Origin: an uncultured Lachnospiraceae bacterium
GTDB lineage: Bacteria; Bacillota; Clostridia; Lachnospirales; Lachnospiraceae
DNA: 37,247 nucleotides
Direction: 5' to 3'
NCBI GenBank assembly: GCA_947588845.1
Contig: CANQAR010000038.1
Coordinates: forward strand, 1 to 37,247
Each line of letters begins with the position of its first letter. Position 1 is the first letter of the stretch. The translations under genes were made by a program, and so were the position numbers. Below are positions 1-8,425 of this stretch, piece by piece. The notes under the pieces are model-generated. The model did no database searches. It saw only the letters and a program-made list of their open reading frames with translations, and was not told the origin of the DNA.

Positions 1-16
1 CCTCGATGAGTGATTA

Positions 17-55
17 CAAGCCTACCCTTCTACGGCCAAGTACAAGGTAGGCTTG
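17..55 (+). terminator. Long hairpin at the left edge, possible terminator
   Basis: A perfect 10-bp inverted repeat (CAAGCCTACC at 17-26, GGTAGGCTTG at 46-55) encloses a 19-nt loop and is followed on the + strand by TTTATTTT. It could end a rightward transcript entering from outside the window, or be part of a mobile-element end; the sequence does not decide. The whole stretch 1-422 carries no gene I can support: it holds this hairpin, AT-rich sequence, a parS site and the terminator of the leftward operon. Confidence 0.4.
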
Positions 56-338
56 TTTATTTTCGCTTGTTATTCCTATGTACGCATATGTAAATAAATT
101 TACTCGATTCATCTACTTCCTTTGCCTTGATGGAGCAGATCCGCTTCATATCAGAATTTTTCTTATCATCCAAGTATTCTCGTTAAAATAAGTTTTTCCA
201 ACACTGACTTTCAAGCCGAATTTATTCAGTTCGTTCTGTATCTTCAAAATATTTAGTATTATTTTATCATTCACCTTGAAGGCTATGAATGAAGCAGGAT
301 TGTCGCAGTTTTGAAATATAAATCCTGTAAAAATAGAA

Positions 339-354
339 TGTTTCACGTGAAACA
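339..354. promoter_or_regulatory. parS centromere site (left copy)
   Basis: The 16-bp palindrome TGTTTCACGTGAAACA matches the parS consensus bound by ParB/Spo0J of Firmicutes exactly. ParB loads here and spreads to organise and segregate the origin region. The identical site lies at 12542-12557, and identity extends to 24 bases (337-360 and 12540-12563). No parA or parB gene is visible in the window. Confidence 0.9.
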
Positions 355-362
355 TTTTTTGC

Positions 363-396
363 AAAAAAACAGATGAGATTCTAATGAATCCCACCT
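363..396 (-). terminator. Rho-independent terminator of the leftward accessory operon
   Basis: Read on the minus strand, an 11-bp stem with two G-U pairs (386-396 with 371-381) closes a 4-nt loop and is followed, after one G, by seven T (complement of 369-363). It lies just after the stop of the HerA remnant at 423, so it closes the operon that starts at the 9812-9840 promoter. Confidence 0.75.
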
Positions 397-422
397 GCTC
401 TATTCGTACAGAAAACTACAAA

Positions 423-847
423 TTATCCGTCATACTTATCAATTTTACAAAGTACCAGCTCCAACCAGTCACTCCGCGAAATCACTGCTACTCCTTTTTC
501 CAGTTTTGCCAATTCAATAACCTGATTATCCGAAAGTCCTGTCTCCTTTCCGACTAATTCTCTGTCAGAAAAATCAGGTAATTTAAAAATTATTTTCGTA
601 TTCCTTATGACAAGCATGTCAAGCATGCCCGGAAACTGATCTGTAATAACAAATTCTTCTCCATATATACTCATTTTTGCCACAGAATTCGTTAACATTT
701 TCACAGATTTCCCGTTATGTCTTCATTTGACTGTCTTACCGAAATTTTCTTCAGAAGATTATGCGCTTCTTCCAAAACAGTAATATGCTTAAGTGCATCA
801 TTTACTTTTACTCCAGAACTCATCCGCTCCATTTCTGTCAGACCAAA
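423..847 (-). pseudogene. Frameshifted C-terminal remnant of a HerA-type ATPase
   Basis: This stretch encodes a diverged copy of about residues 778-920 of the intact ATPase at 1856-5038. The first part (847 to about 705) reads through a Walker B-like HITVLEEAH (intact copy: HVTVLEEAH) and then meets TGA at 701-703. From there the similarity continues in another frame (704-423), with KSVKML aligning to KSVEMI and SDWLELVLCKI aligning to NDWLEPVLCKI, and ends at a stop about 140 residues earlier than the intact protein. One missing base near 711-715 explains the shift. The Walker A half is absent. Similarity begins at the first codon after the SMI1 stop, so the junction looks like a recombination breakpoint. 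By eye the copies are only about half identical, so this is more likely the relic of a homologous locus than a recent duplication. A silent recombination donor is an alternative. Confidence 0.85.
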
Positions 848-1246
848 TTAATAGAGAGCTTCCAAAAAGGCAGTCATAGATAACCCTGTAGATAAAGCAT
901 TTCCCGTCTCATGATCCCAGAATACAACTGTCTTTTCTTTCAAGGAATAACAAATATAATTACCGAATGGATCAATTCCAAATGGAATCAGGTTATTATC
1001 ATTAATTACTGACAAAGCAGTAAACGCAGAATCTGTATCACTTTCATTATGGTTAAAAGAAAGGACAGCTCCCAACACTCTTTCATTGTTTCCAACCATA
1101 AAATTATATTTAGATGGTGTGGCAGCATTTGTTTCCAGAATAAACTCTTTCAATTCTTCCGGAAAAGAAATACCTCGTTCTTTTTCAATTTCTTCAAACA
1201 CATTTTCATCAGATAAATCTATCTTATATTTCCACGTAACTGTCAT
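848..1246 (-). CDS. SMI1/KNR4 (SUKH) family immunity protein
   Basis: A 132-residue protein with the SUKH fold signature: a FPEELKEFI-type helix near residues 30-40 and, near 88-112, PFGIDPFGNYICYSLK followed by VVFWDHE. SUKH proteins are cytosolic and neutralise cognate polymorphic toxins, often nucleases, by direct binding. The start chosen is ATG at 1246 because GGGGGAG lies just upstream, at the very end of the toxin gene; a longer reading to 1330 would run through the toxin. It starts 10 nt after the toxin stop codon, which implies coupled synthesis of toxin and antidote. Family assignment is solid; the pairing with the neighbouring toxin is inferred from position. Confidence 0.9.
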   Translation of the reverse strand: MTVTWKYKIDLSDENVFEEIEKERGISFPEELKEFILETNAATPSKYNFMVGNNERVLGAVLSFNHNESDTDSAFTALSVINDNNLIPFGIDPFGNYICYSLKEKTVVFWDHETGNALSTGLSMTAFLEALY

Positions 1247-1256
1247 TTTTCTCCCC

Positions 1257-1811
1257 CTATCTGTAATCAGAACCGCCGCCCCAAATACTGCGGCCGCCTG
1301 TATGTCGGCAAGTGCTATGTTCGACATCATTTACAAGCTGCATTTTTCCTGGAACCTCATTATGATGCCATGTCAAACCGGAAATACGCGGAGCGCCATC
1401 TTTTATTTGGTTAATCTGCCGGGAATTAAATTGTTTCGCCAATTCCGAATTCTTGCCTATTTGATTTTTAAGTGCCTGAGTACAATACCTGAATTGTTCG
1501 GTATCAGAAGCATTTCTTAAATTTTTAGGAAGCACCGTATCAAATTTGCTGTTAAATTTCGGGAAAACACCCTCTACCCTTTCACCATTAAGCATAAAAA
1601 CATGCTTTCTGTATTCCACATTTGTACCTAGATATGTATTCCCCATGAAACCTTCATTAATTGTTGATATATGTCTTGGACGGAGATCATTTGTCGCTTT
1701 AGACATTTCCTGCACTCCACCCTTTACATTTTCAAAAGCTTTTATAGTATTTTTGAGATCATTTGCCACTTTATAAAGTTCCTGTATTTCCTTCACCCCG
1801 AATGGATTCAT
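1257..1811 (-). CDS. Colicin-DNase-like HNH/WHH nuclease toxin
   Basis: A 184-residue protein whose C-terminal half is a nuclease domain of the colicin-DNase / HNH-WHH class: a GVFPKFNS segment near 81-88, GLTWHHNEVPGKMQLV at 145-160, His165 and a terminal HTGG motif at 170-173. In this family the His residues bind metal and cut DNA or RNA. The first 60 residues are helical and are not a recognisable LXG, WXG100, MuF or signal sequence, so no export route is visible in the protein itself. Start ATG 1811 has GGGGGAGG upstream. It lies 44 nt after the HerA-type ATPase gene and is followed by a SUKH immunity gene, the standard polymorphic toxin arrangement. It may be delivered by the upstream ATPase/GTPase genes or act inside the cell as a defence effector; both are inferences. 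Confidence 0.85.
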   Translation of the reverse strand: MNPFGVKEIQELYKVANDLKNTIKAFENVKGGVQEMSKATNDLRPRHISTINEGFMGNTYLGTNVEYRKHVFMLNGERVEGVFPKFNSKFDTVLPKNLRNASDTEQFRYCTQALKNQIGKNSELAKQFNSRQINQIKDGAPRISGLTWHHNEVPGKMQLVNDVEHSTCRHTGGRSIWGGGSDYR

Positions 1812-1855
1812 TATATCGCCTCCCCCTTTAAAAATTCATTCCATATATCAAGATA

Positions 1856-4800
1856 TTAAGCCGGTTTATTATATCTTTTTATTTGCTCACGCAGAATACA
1901 CTCGACTATTTTGTTCTGACTTAAAGAATCAAAATCAGCAATAAGGGAATCTTTCGTATAAATAAAGGTATCCTTCCATTCTTCCACAGAGTCCGCACTT
2001 TCTGCTTCTTTTTCAATAAAGCAGTCACATACTAAATCATATATAACAGAGCTGATATCTTCCAAAGAACAACTGCCATTAATCCGCAGCGCTTTCAGCG
2101 CTTTTATTTTTACGCTCGTCGGAATATCCATTTTCACCATCATTGCTGTTAATTCGCCTATGGTCATATCAAGTTTTTCACCCGTATTTTTATTCAGCAA
2201 ATTTAAGATAAGTGTTTTTTTCTGTTCGCTGGGAGAAGAAAAAGATATTTCTTCGACTTTCCTGTAAGGACGTTCCTCTCCTTTAAATTTTTCTATTTTG
2301 CATAAAACAGGTTCCAACCAGTCATTTTGATACACAACTGAAACACCTTTGGGAAGTTTTGCAATCTCGTCAAGCTGATTCTCCTTTAATCCGGCCGACT
2401 TTCCGGCAAGACGGCGGTCCTGTTCATCAGGCAGTCGCATGATAATTTTTGTATTTGTATTCCTGATCGCAGAAATATCCACAGCACTGGGCGACTGATC
2501 TGCAATAATAAATCCTTCTCCATAAGTTCTCATTTCTGCAATAGCGTTAGAAATCATTTCTACAGATTTGCCGGCAACATTAGAACCTTCAGGATCCTGT
2601 TCTGTAGATGTCCTTTTCAAAATGTTATGTGCCTCCTCCAATACGGTAACATGACGCAGCGGCGCATTCATTTCTTCGCAAAAAGACATCCTGTGTTCGC
2701 TTAATCTCATAATAAGTATTCCCATAATAAGAGATTTTGTCTCAGCAGAACCCACACGGCTTATATCGACAATAACTTTTTTATCAAATAATTTATTGTT
2801 ATCAATTTCATTTGCAGCAAAAATCTGTCCATTCAATCCATTGGTAAGAGATTTTATTCTCGTAACCAGAGATCCTGTGTAATTGCTCTTTACCTCCTCC
2901 GAATAAGCAGAACTTTGGATAACAGCAGCCAGTTCATTCAGCAAATCAGCAAAGGTTGGAAATAAATCATCGCTATACTGATTCCTGGACTCTGCCAAAT
3001 CCCAGCCGCAGGACTCATAAGCTTGCAGAACAGCGTCCTTAAGTACAGCGGGCATCGCGGCATACATGGGCCAGCATACATTGAATATTTCAATCAATCG
3101 GTCAATATGTTCAAGAATATGAACTCCTTTAGGAAATTTAAACGGATTGATTCTAAGGAGACTGGTATACTGCGGATTCGTTCCATATACCTGAACATCC
3201 GGATATAACCCAAATATATTTTTATATTCACCCTTTGCCGGTTCAATAACCAGATAATTTATGCCAAAATTATCCAGTTGACGTATCATTTCATAGACCG
3301 TGTTGCTTTTTCCGGAACCTGTGGAACCAGTGACAAATGTGTGCATGGACAAACTGTTTATGTTCAGGGAAACTTTGCTGTTCCCGGCACTTCCCATATT
3401 AAAGATTTTTCCAAGATTAATCCCTGATGAACGCTTTGTTCCATCATAGGTAACAATTTCTTTGCCAAAATCCGCATGCTCAATTACAGGTAAACCGCAC
3501 ACGGATCGTCTCGGCAGACCCATATGAATTGCAAGCTCGTTGCCGCTGACCAGAGAACATGGGGTAACTTCAATAGTTCCTGCCGGTCCATTATATCTAA
3601 AAACAGGGTGAATAAAATTTTTAACGTACTGACAAATCATCTCTGTCTTTCCCTTCTGATATTGACCCCAAGAATTAATTGCGGCAATTTCCACTCCGGA
3701 GTTTTCTCCACGCATAAGCGCTTTGTATGTAGATGCAGCGACTTCGGCAGCATACTGATCGTCAGAAAGAAAATATGCGGCACATTCGTACATCCCAAGG
3801 CTTTCAAATTCATCAATACGCTTTAACTGCTTATTAATCCGTTCAAGAATATCTTCTACGGACTTATCATGGAGAGTAAGAACCATCCCTTCAGAAATAC
3901 CTTTGGTATGCCCTTCCGTCTTCGAAATTCCATGATTAACCGTATCTGTTATTCCGTCACTTGAACCTGCAGCAGTTGAAAAGCTTCTGGAAATTGACTT
4001 ATTATTTGAAATTGAGTCAGCCTTACCGTTTGTTATTGCAGAGCCTAACATTCCAAGACCACTGGAAATAACACCTCCAACAATCAAACTCTTATCACCT
4101 GTGACTGGAGTAAGTGCCGCGCCAAGCAAAGCAGCAGCGGATGCCACTCCCTTAATAGTTTTTCCCGCAACACTTTCTTTTGACTCAGAATGAGAGATTG
4201 AAGAACCCTTCGTTTTTGATTTACTCTGAGTTTCGGAACGATTGTCGGTATGTGTCTTTGCCCGGCTGTCTCCTCTGGTTTCCGCTACAGAATAATTAGA
4301 AGAATTATTACTCGTGTAATTTACCTGCGTAGATGCAAAGGCAGATAACTGTGTATATATCGCTTCATAACCTTTGCGGAGTTCCCTTAACTGTGCCTGT
4401 GATGTTCCATTGGCTATGATAATTCCGGTATACTTTTCGCCCTGCATGGATAAAACAAGCTTTTCCAAACCCTGCACGAAAGTCTGATTAGAGGAATGTT
4501 CATGATCTTTGTTATTCGCAACACAAGAAACCGCGGAAATACTTTTGGCCTTTATCCGGTCAAGAATTTGTTCCATATCCTCGACTGTATAATCATCGGA
4601 TATCTTGATACCGGGAAATTGACCTTTCATAGCATTTTCTACCGTATTTTTCAGGGAACTGATCGTTCTGTATTCATCCAGTGACCGAACCCCCATATAA
4701 AAGTCCGTCTTTATGCCGTCGCTGTCTATAATAACAAACACGGCGCTGTCAGTTATGGACAGAGCGTTGAAAACACTGGCAAATTTATAAGTCGCCAGTT

Positions 4801-5038
4801 CGTCTTTCTCATATACCATCTCAGTAATTTTAAAAAAACGAACATTATCCCGAAGATTATACTGCAGCACGCTCTTTCCCAGCGGAACTATCTCCATATT
4901 TGACAATTCTGAAATATAATTCTTCAAAATCACATCATCGACAACCTGCAGAGCTGCCTGGTATCCATCCGCAATGCTGGTATAAGAAAGACTGGAAACG
5001 CTTGTATTTTCCTGTTCTATTTCTGCTAATTCTCTCAT
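1856..5038 (-). CDS. HerA/FtsK-type ATPase with low-complexity and glycine-rich inserts
   Basis: A 1060-residue protein with a DUF87/HerA-type ATPase core: Walker A GSTGSGKS at 571-578, Walker B VTVLEEAH at 797-804, and a sensor-like FIIADQSP at 843-850 followed by Arg-rich RLPDEQDRR. Proteins of this fold form hexamers that move DNA or protein. The first 230 residues are an unassigned globular domain. Residues about 240-290 are a Ser/Thr/Lys-rich low-complexity tract, 295-335 a Gly/Ala-rich hydrophobic stretch that could enter a membrane, and 336-380 a second Ser/Gly-rich tract. A helical tail follows the ATPase core. Its ATG overlaps the stop of the upstream small gene by one base (TAATG), indicating translational coupling. 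A diverged remnant of the same family lies at 423-847. The function, secretion motor or DNA-acting defence ATPase, is not decided by the sequence. Confidence 0.85.
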   Translation of the reverse strand: MRELAEIEQENTSVSSLSYTSIADGYQAALQVVDDVILKNYISELSNMEIVPLGKSVLQYNLRDNVRFFKITEMVYEKDELATYKFASVFNALSITDSAVFVIIDSDGIKTDFYMGVRSLDEYRTISSLKNTVENAMKGQFPGIKISDDYTVEDMEQILDRIKAKSISAVSCVANNKDHEHSSNQTFVQGLEKLVLSMQGEKYTGIIIANGTSQAQLRELRKGYEAIYTQLSAFASTQVNYTSNNSSNYSVAETRGDSRAKTHTDNRSETQSKSKTKGSSISHSESKESVAGKTIKGVASAAALLGAALTPVTGDKSLIVGGVISSGLGMLGSAITNGKADSISNNKSISRSFSTAAGSSDGITDTVNHGISKTEGHTKGISEGMVLTLHDKSVEDILERINKQLKRIDEFESLGMYECAAYFLSDDQYAAEVAASTYKALMRGENSGVEIAAINSWGQYQKGKTEMICQYVKNFIHPVFRYNGPAGTIEVTPCSLVSGNELAIHMGLPRRSVCGLPVIEHADFGKEIVTYDGTKRSSGINLGKIFNMGSAGNSKVSLNINSLSMHTFVTGSTGSGKSNTVYEMIRQLDNFGINYLVIEPAKGEYKNIFGLYPDVQVYGTNPQYTSLLRINPFKFPKGVHILEHIDRLIEIFNVCWPMYAAMPAVLKDAVLQAYESCGWDLAESRNQYSDDLFPTFADLLNELAAVIQSSAYSEEVKSNYTGSLVTRIKSLTNGLNGQIFAANEIDNNKLFDKKVIVDISRVGSAETKSLIMGILIMRLSEHRMSFCEEMNAPLRHVTVLEEAHNILKRTSTEQDPEGSNVAGKSVEMISNAIAEMRTYGEGFIIADQSPSAVDISAIRNTNTKIIMRLPDEQDRRLAGKSAGLKENQLDEIAKLPKGVSVVYQNDWLEPVLCKIEKFKGEERPYRKVEEISFSSPSEQKKTLILNLLNKNTGEKLDMTIGELTAMMVKMDIPTSVKIKALKALRINGSCSLEDISSVIYDLVCDCFIEKEAESADSVEEWKDTFIYTKDSLIADFDSLSQNKIVECILREQIKRYNKPA

Positions 5039-5541
5039 TAAGCATCCCCCTTGTCACTGATAATCAAAACTACACCGACGGCCGCGACAGAAACACCGCC
5101 AACGGTAAGAACCATATTAGAAGTACAAATACCGGCAACAGTCAAAGCAGCGCCAGCTGCCACCATACCTGTGCCAGCTTTTCGCACAATATGGTTCTGA
5201 ACATGATTATTGTTCATCTCACTGCGAATTCTGTTTACTTTATCTTTGTATAAATAACGAACCATACTTTTCAAAAGATCAATCCGCTCTCTTGAAAAAC
5301 AGCTGACAACCGCGACCATCTGCTGATTAAGATACTCCTCATTCCAGGCATTTACGTCAAAATCCAGTTTTTCACCATCATGTTCCGTATAGATATCTCC
5401 CATCCTTTCAGCGGCATATTTCTCCATTTCATCAAACTGCGCTGCAGTAGGATCTATTAAGAGACTGTCTTTCAACATGATACGAACACGTATCGTTTTT
5501 CCAGACTGTACCGCCTCTATAAATTCATTCGTTATAGCCAT
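5038..5541 (-). CDS. Small protein with shared N-domain and C-terminal membrane hairpin
   Basis: A 167-residue protein of unknown function. Residues 1-100 are homologous to the N-terminus of the next gene upstream (5543-6142): both carry RIMLKDSL, then IDPT, QF[DN]EM, a DGE[KN]L patch, a conserved Trp-Asn, and FS.ERI..L. After a basic linker, residues about 122-162 form two hydrophobic Gly/Ala/Val-rich segments separated by a short turn, so the C-terminus probably inserts in the membrane as a hairpin. A good ribosome site (AGGAGG) precedes ATG 5541, which lies 1 nt beyond the upstream stop; its own stop overlaps the start of the ATPase gene. It may anchor the ATPase or the GTPases at the membrane (inference). 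Confidence 0.75.
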   Translation of the reverse strand: MAITNEFIEAVQSGKTIRVRIMLKDSLLIDPTAAQFDEMEKYAAERMGDIYTEHDGEKLDFDVNAWNEEYLNQQMVAVVSCFSRERIDLLKSMVRYLYKDKVNRIRSEMNNNHVQNHIVRKAGTGMVAAGAALTVAGICTSNMVLTVGGVSVAAVGVVLIISDKGDA

Positions 5542-5542
5542 A

Positions 5543-6142
5543 TTAAACCTCCTGTCTGTTATCTTTGTACTCCTTAACTGCTCTAAGAATTTCTTTTGCT
5601 GCCTGTTCTATTTCATCAATATTAGCAGATTTCCATGCTCCGCAGGATTCAACTTCTGTTATAATTTTTCCGATTCTTCTTGCCACTTTATGAATCATTT
5701 TCAACGCTTCACGCCTGGCTTTTTCTTTCGGCGAATTTATCTTTTTGCCTGGCTGCGGTTTATAACTGGGTTTGGGAGTCGTCTGCGTTAAGAAAGACTG
5801 CCGCCGATTTTGTTCACTTTTTTTGCTTCTGATTTTCACCGATTCAGATTCCAGTACTTTTGCAACAACTTTTTGCAGATGGTTGATTCGTTCCTCCGAA
5901 AAATTAGTGACCAGCTGTATCAACTCCTCATTCATTACATTCTTATTCCACTTTGAATCATCATCTTCAAGATTTTCACCGTCAAATGGAACTAATAAAT
6001 CAGGAAGATGCTTGTTTGCGTAAGACAGCATTTCGTTAAACTGAGTACATGTCGGATCTATTATTAAAGAATCTTTAAGCATAATCCTCGCACGAAGCAA
6101 TTTTCCTTCCATTACTGCTTCTCTAAATTCTGTTGTTACCAT
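5543..6142 (-). CDS. Small soluble protein with shared N-domain, basic C-terminus
   Basis: A 199-residue protein, paralogous over its first 100 residues to the neighbour at 5038-5541 (shared RIMLKDSL, IDPT, QFNEM, DGE, Trp-Asn, NFSEERI). The C-terminal half differs: a Lys/Pro/Gln-rich linker (about 105-135) and then a helical region, with no membrane segment. The pair may be soluble and membrane-bound versions of one adaptor that share a binding surface. It lies 12 nt after the large dynamin-like GTPase gene and 1 nt before its paralogue. I do not recognise the domain. Confidence 0.75.
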   Translation of the reverse strand: MVTTEFREAVMEGKLLRARIMLKDSLIIDPTCTQFNEMLSYANKHLPDLLVPFDGENLEDDDSKWNKNVMNEELIQLVTNFSEERINHLQKVVAKVLESESVKIRSKKSEQNRRQSFLTQTTPKPSYKPQPGKKINSPKEKARREALKMIHKVARRIGKIITEVESCGAWKSANIDEIEQAAKEILRAVKEYKDNRQEV

Positions 6143-6154
6143 AAGAACCTCTCA

Positions 6155-8422
6155 TTAAATATCCAGGATATTTTTTATTTTAATCTGAATATCCTCAAGC
6201 CATTTCAATTTGGCCTGTGATTTGCGGATCCTTTTTTCAATATTCCTATTGTCATTAGCACAATCCTCAAGTTCCCGAAGCTTCTGTTTCAATACATTAT
6301 CCAACTCATCAAACTTTTTAGAAAACTCCTGCTTTATTTTTCTGGTCTGGGATCTGGCATATTCAATGGCATTATTACTGTTTTCATATAGTCTTTCCTG
6401 AACAGGAGCAAAAAAGCGCTGGGCAAGTTTTGTTCCATTTATGTATTCTCTATCTTCATAAATATCTTTCCAGTATCCTTTTTCCTGCAGCAGTGTCCAT
6501 GGCTTGTACCATTTTCTGTTTTTATTTTTGACCCACTCTTCGTCCACTTTGACCTTTTCCGTTTCAGTCAGGCTGCCGATAAGAGAAGATACATTCACAG
6601 AAATATCTCCATTCATCAATTCAAAAGGATCAATAGGGATACTGCCAGCCTTTATCTCCTGAGAAAGTTCAGAGATTTTCTTTCTGTATTCCTCAAACAG
6701 ATCTTCCGCGCTTTTACGAACATTCTTTGTAATCAGCTCCTCAAGTTTAACCTGTACTTCTGCCTGCAGATTATCAGTAAACCGGGCGAACTGCCTGCAT
6801 AACTCTTCCGCGTCCCGCTTACTGATCTTTGCATCGCTGCTGGAAAGCTGGGCAGTTATTTTTTTCTGCGCTTCCATAAGAACAGATTCTGCTAATATCT
6901 TAATTCGTTCATCATAATTGATTCGTTCAATTCTTCCCTTAAATCGTTTTGCCTCTTCCCCACTGGCAAGTTTCTTTCTTATGATCTCAATATTAGCAAG
7001 TACTTCCCTCTGCCTATCCTGATTCTCTGTGATCTCCTGTCTTGTCTTCTCAAATGATTTTGCGCTTTCGAGATGTTTGGAAAACGTGTCAACAATATTT
7101 TTGATTTTCGCGGTTTTTGCGTATTTCTGAACATACATTTTGATTGCCATCTCAATGGGTACAATACCGCAGTGAATCAATGCTTCCTCATAAGTATCTC
7201 CATTATTTCTTGCATCTTCCAGACGATTTTCAATTTCACCACGAACAGAAGGGGTAAGAGGCGCAAGAGTTTCAAAATACATTTCAGGATGGCGGTTAAA
7301 CTTTCTTACCTTGCCCTTCGTTTCATATACTTCATCATCATCGTCATCATCACTTTCGGTCAGAATCGTCCTGATATTGAGTGCCGTAAGAGCAGAAGCA
7401 GGATAGATATTTGGATTCTCAATTCCATTATCCCGCAGATAATCTCTGACTTTCTTTATTGCAGCTTCAACACTGTCCTCACCCATTTTAAAATCATCCA
7501 ACTTATTTACAACAAAAATAAAACGGTCGCGAGATTGTTTACCGCCTACTTTCATGCTGTCGGCAACATGTCTCAGCAAATCATTATCATCATTAACAGC
7601 AAGCTGTGTCGCGTTCATGATATAGAGCACAACTGCTTTTGAAGATTCGGACAGCATGCGATATGTAGCTGCTTTGTGCTCCGGATCTCTTGAATTGTTC
7701 GGTCCAGGAGTATCTACAAGAACCAGTGAAACGTCCTCAGAAGTAACAAATGGAATGTTTCCCTCAACCCTTATCTTCGAAACCTCTGGATCGCTGTTCA
7801 AAGAGTTCATTTCTTCCAAAGAAAGATCCATACAGGTTCGGATCCACTTTCCATCGGCATTATAAACTGTTGCCATAAAATGATCTCGCGTATCATTATC
7901 TTTAATTTCTGTAATCGTTGCGGTGCAAGCCTCCTGTTTCGACGGCATAAGTTTCCGTCTGAGCAGCGCATTGATCAGAGTCGATTTACCTGCACTCATG
8001 GTTGCAATAACATTTACTTCAAAATCACGGCTTCTCGCCATATTGAACGCCTTAATTAAATCAGGTTGTTTAAGTTCATCAAACGGCCCTCTCTGAATTT
8101 CATCAAAGATTTCGTCAATAGCTGCTTCTTTATCAGAAGCTTCCTTTGCCGGTATATGTTCAAGCTCAATGTACAAATTTCTTTTCTTTGCTTCGTGGGC
8201 CATTGCCTCAACATCTTCATAATCAAGAATTGTACCCTGAAATATAATCTTAAAATTACGGCTGCTGCACTCCTCAAAAAGAATCTCAGGCAGTTCTTCA
8301 ATCCATTCCTGAAGACGGTGATCACCGAAATTTAATCGGCTGTTCTGTTTGGGTACGACACCGTCAATCGTAATATATGTAGCCAGACGGTATGGATTAT
8401 ACTTTATAAATACTTCCCTCAT
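6155..8422 (-). CDS. Large dynamin-like GTPase
   Basis: A 755-residue bacterial dynamin-like protein. After an N-terminal domain (1-125) comes a dynamin-type G domain: G1 ATMSAGKS at 140-147, a G2-like Thr in EACTATIT near 165-172, G3 DTPG at 237-240 and G4 NKLD at 306-309. An acidic loop of Asp residues near 358-363 precedes the stalk. Residues about 440-755 are predominantly helical with heptad-like stretches (about 460-500 and 690-755), as expected for the stalk of membrane-remodelling dynamins. It starts 3 nt after the smaller GTPase gene (8426-9760), and the two G domains are closely similar. Paired unequal dynamins are known to form hetero-oligomers that bend or tether membranes, and some bacterial dynamins protect against phage lysis; which applies here is inference. 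Confidence 0.88.
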   Translation of the reverse strand: MREVFIKYNPYRLATYITIDGVVPKQNSRLNFGDHRLQEWIEELPEILFEECSSRNFKIIFQGTILDYEDVEAMAHEAKKRNLYIELEHIPAKEASDKEAAIDEIFDEIQRGPFDELKQPDLIKAFNMARSRDFEVNVIATMSAGKSTLINALLRRKLMPSKQEACTATITEIKDNDTRDHFMATVYNADGKWIRTCMDLSLEEMNSLNSDPEVSKIRVEGNIPFVTSEDVSLVLVDTPGPNNSRDPEHKAATYRMLSESSKAVVLYIMNATQLAVNDDNDLLRHVADSMKVGGKQSRDRFIFVVNKLDDFKMGEDSVEAAIKKVRDYLRDNGIENPNIYPASALTALNIRTILTESDDDDDDEVYETKGKVRKFNRHPEMYFETLAPLTPSVRGEIENRLEDARNNGDTYEEALIHCGIVPIEMAIKMYVQKYAKTAKIKNIVDTFSKHLESAKSFEKTRQEITENQDRQREVLANIEIIRKKLASGEEAKRFKGRIERINYDERIKILAESVLMEAQKKITAQLSSSDAKISKRDAEELCRQFARFTDNLQAEVQVKLEELITKNVRKSAEDLFEEYRKKISELSQEIKAGSIPIDPFELMNGDISVNVSSLIGSLTETEKVKVDEEWVKNKNRKWYKPWTLLQEKGYWKDIYEDREYINGTKLAQRFFAPVQERLYENSNNAIEYARSQTRKIKQEFSKKFDELDNVLKQKLRELEDCANDNRNIEKRIRKSQAKLKWLEDIQIKIKNILDI

Positions 8423-8425
8423 TTT

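Noticed and set aside
146-394. 82-codon leftward frame with a GTG start
   Set aside because: Its start lies inside the terminator stem (363-396), the frame then reads through the parS palindrome, and no ribosome site is present. The later residues match no family I recognise; a gene fragment cannot be excluded.
1246-1330. Longer N-terminus for the SMI1 protein
   Set aside because: It would lie within the toxin's catalytic end in another frame; the ribosome site supports ATG 1246.
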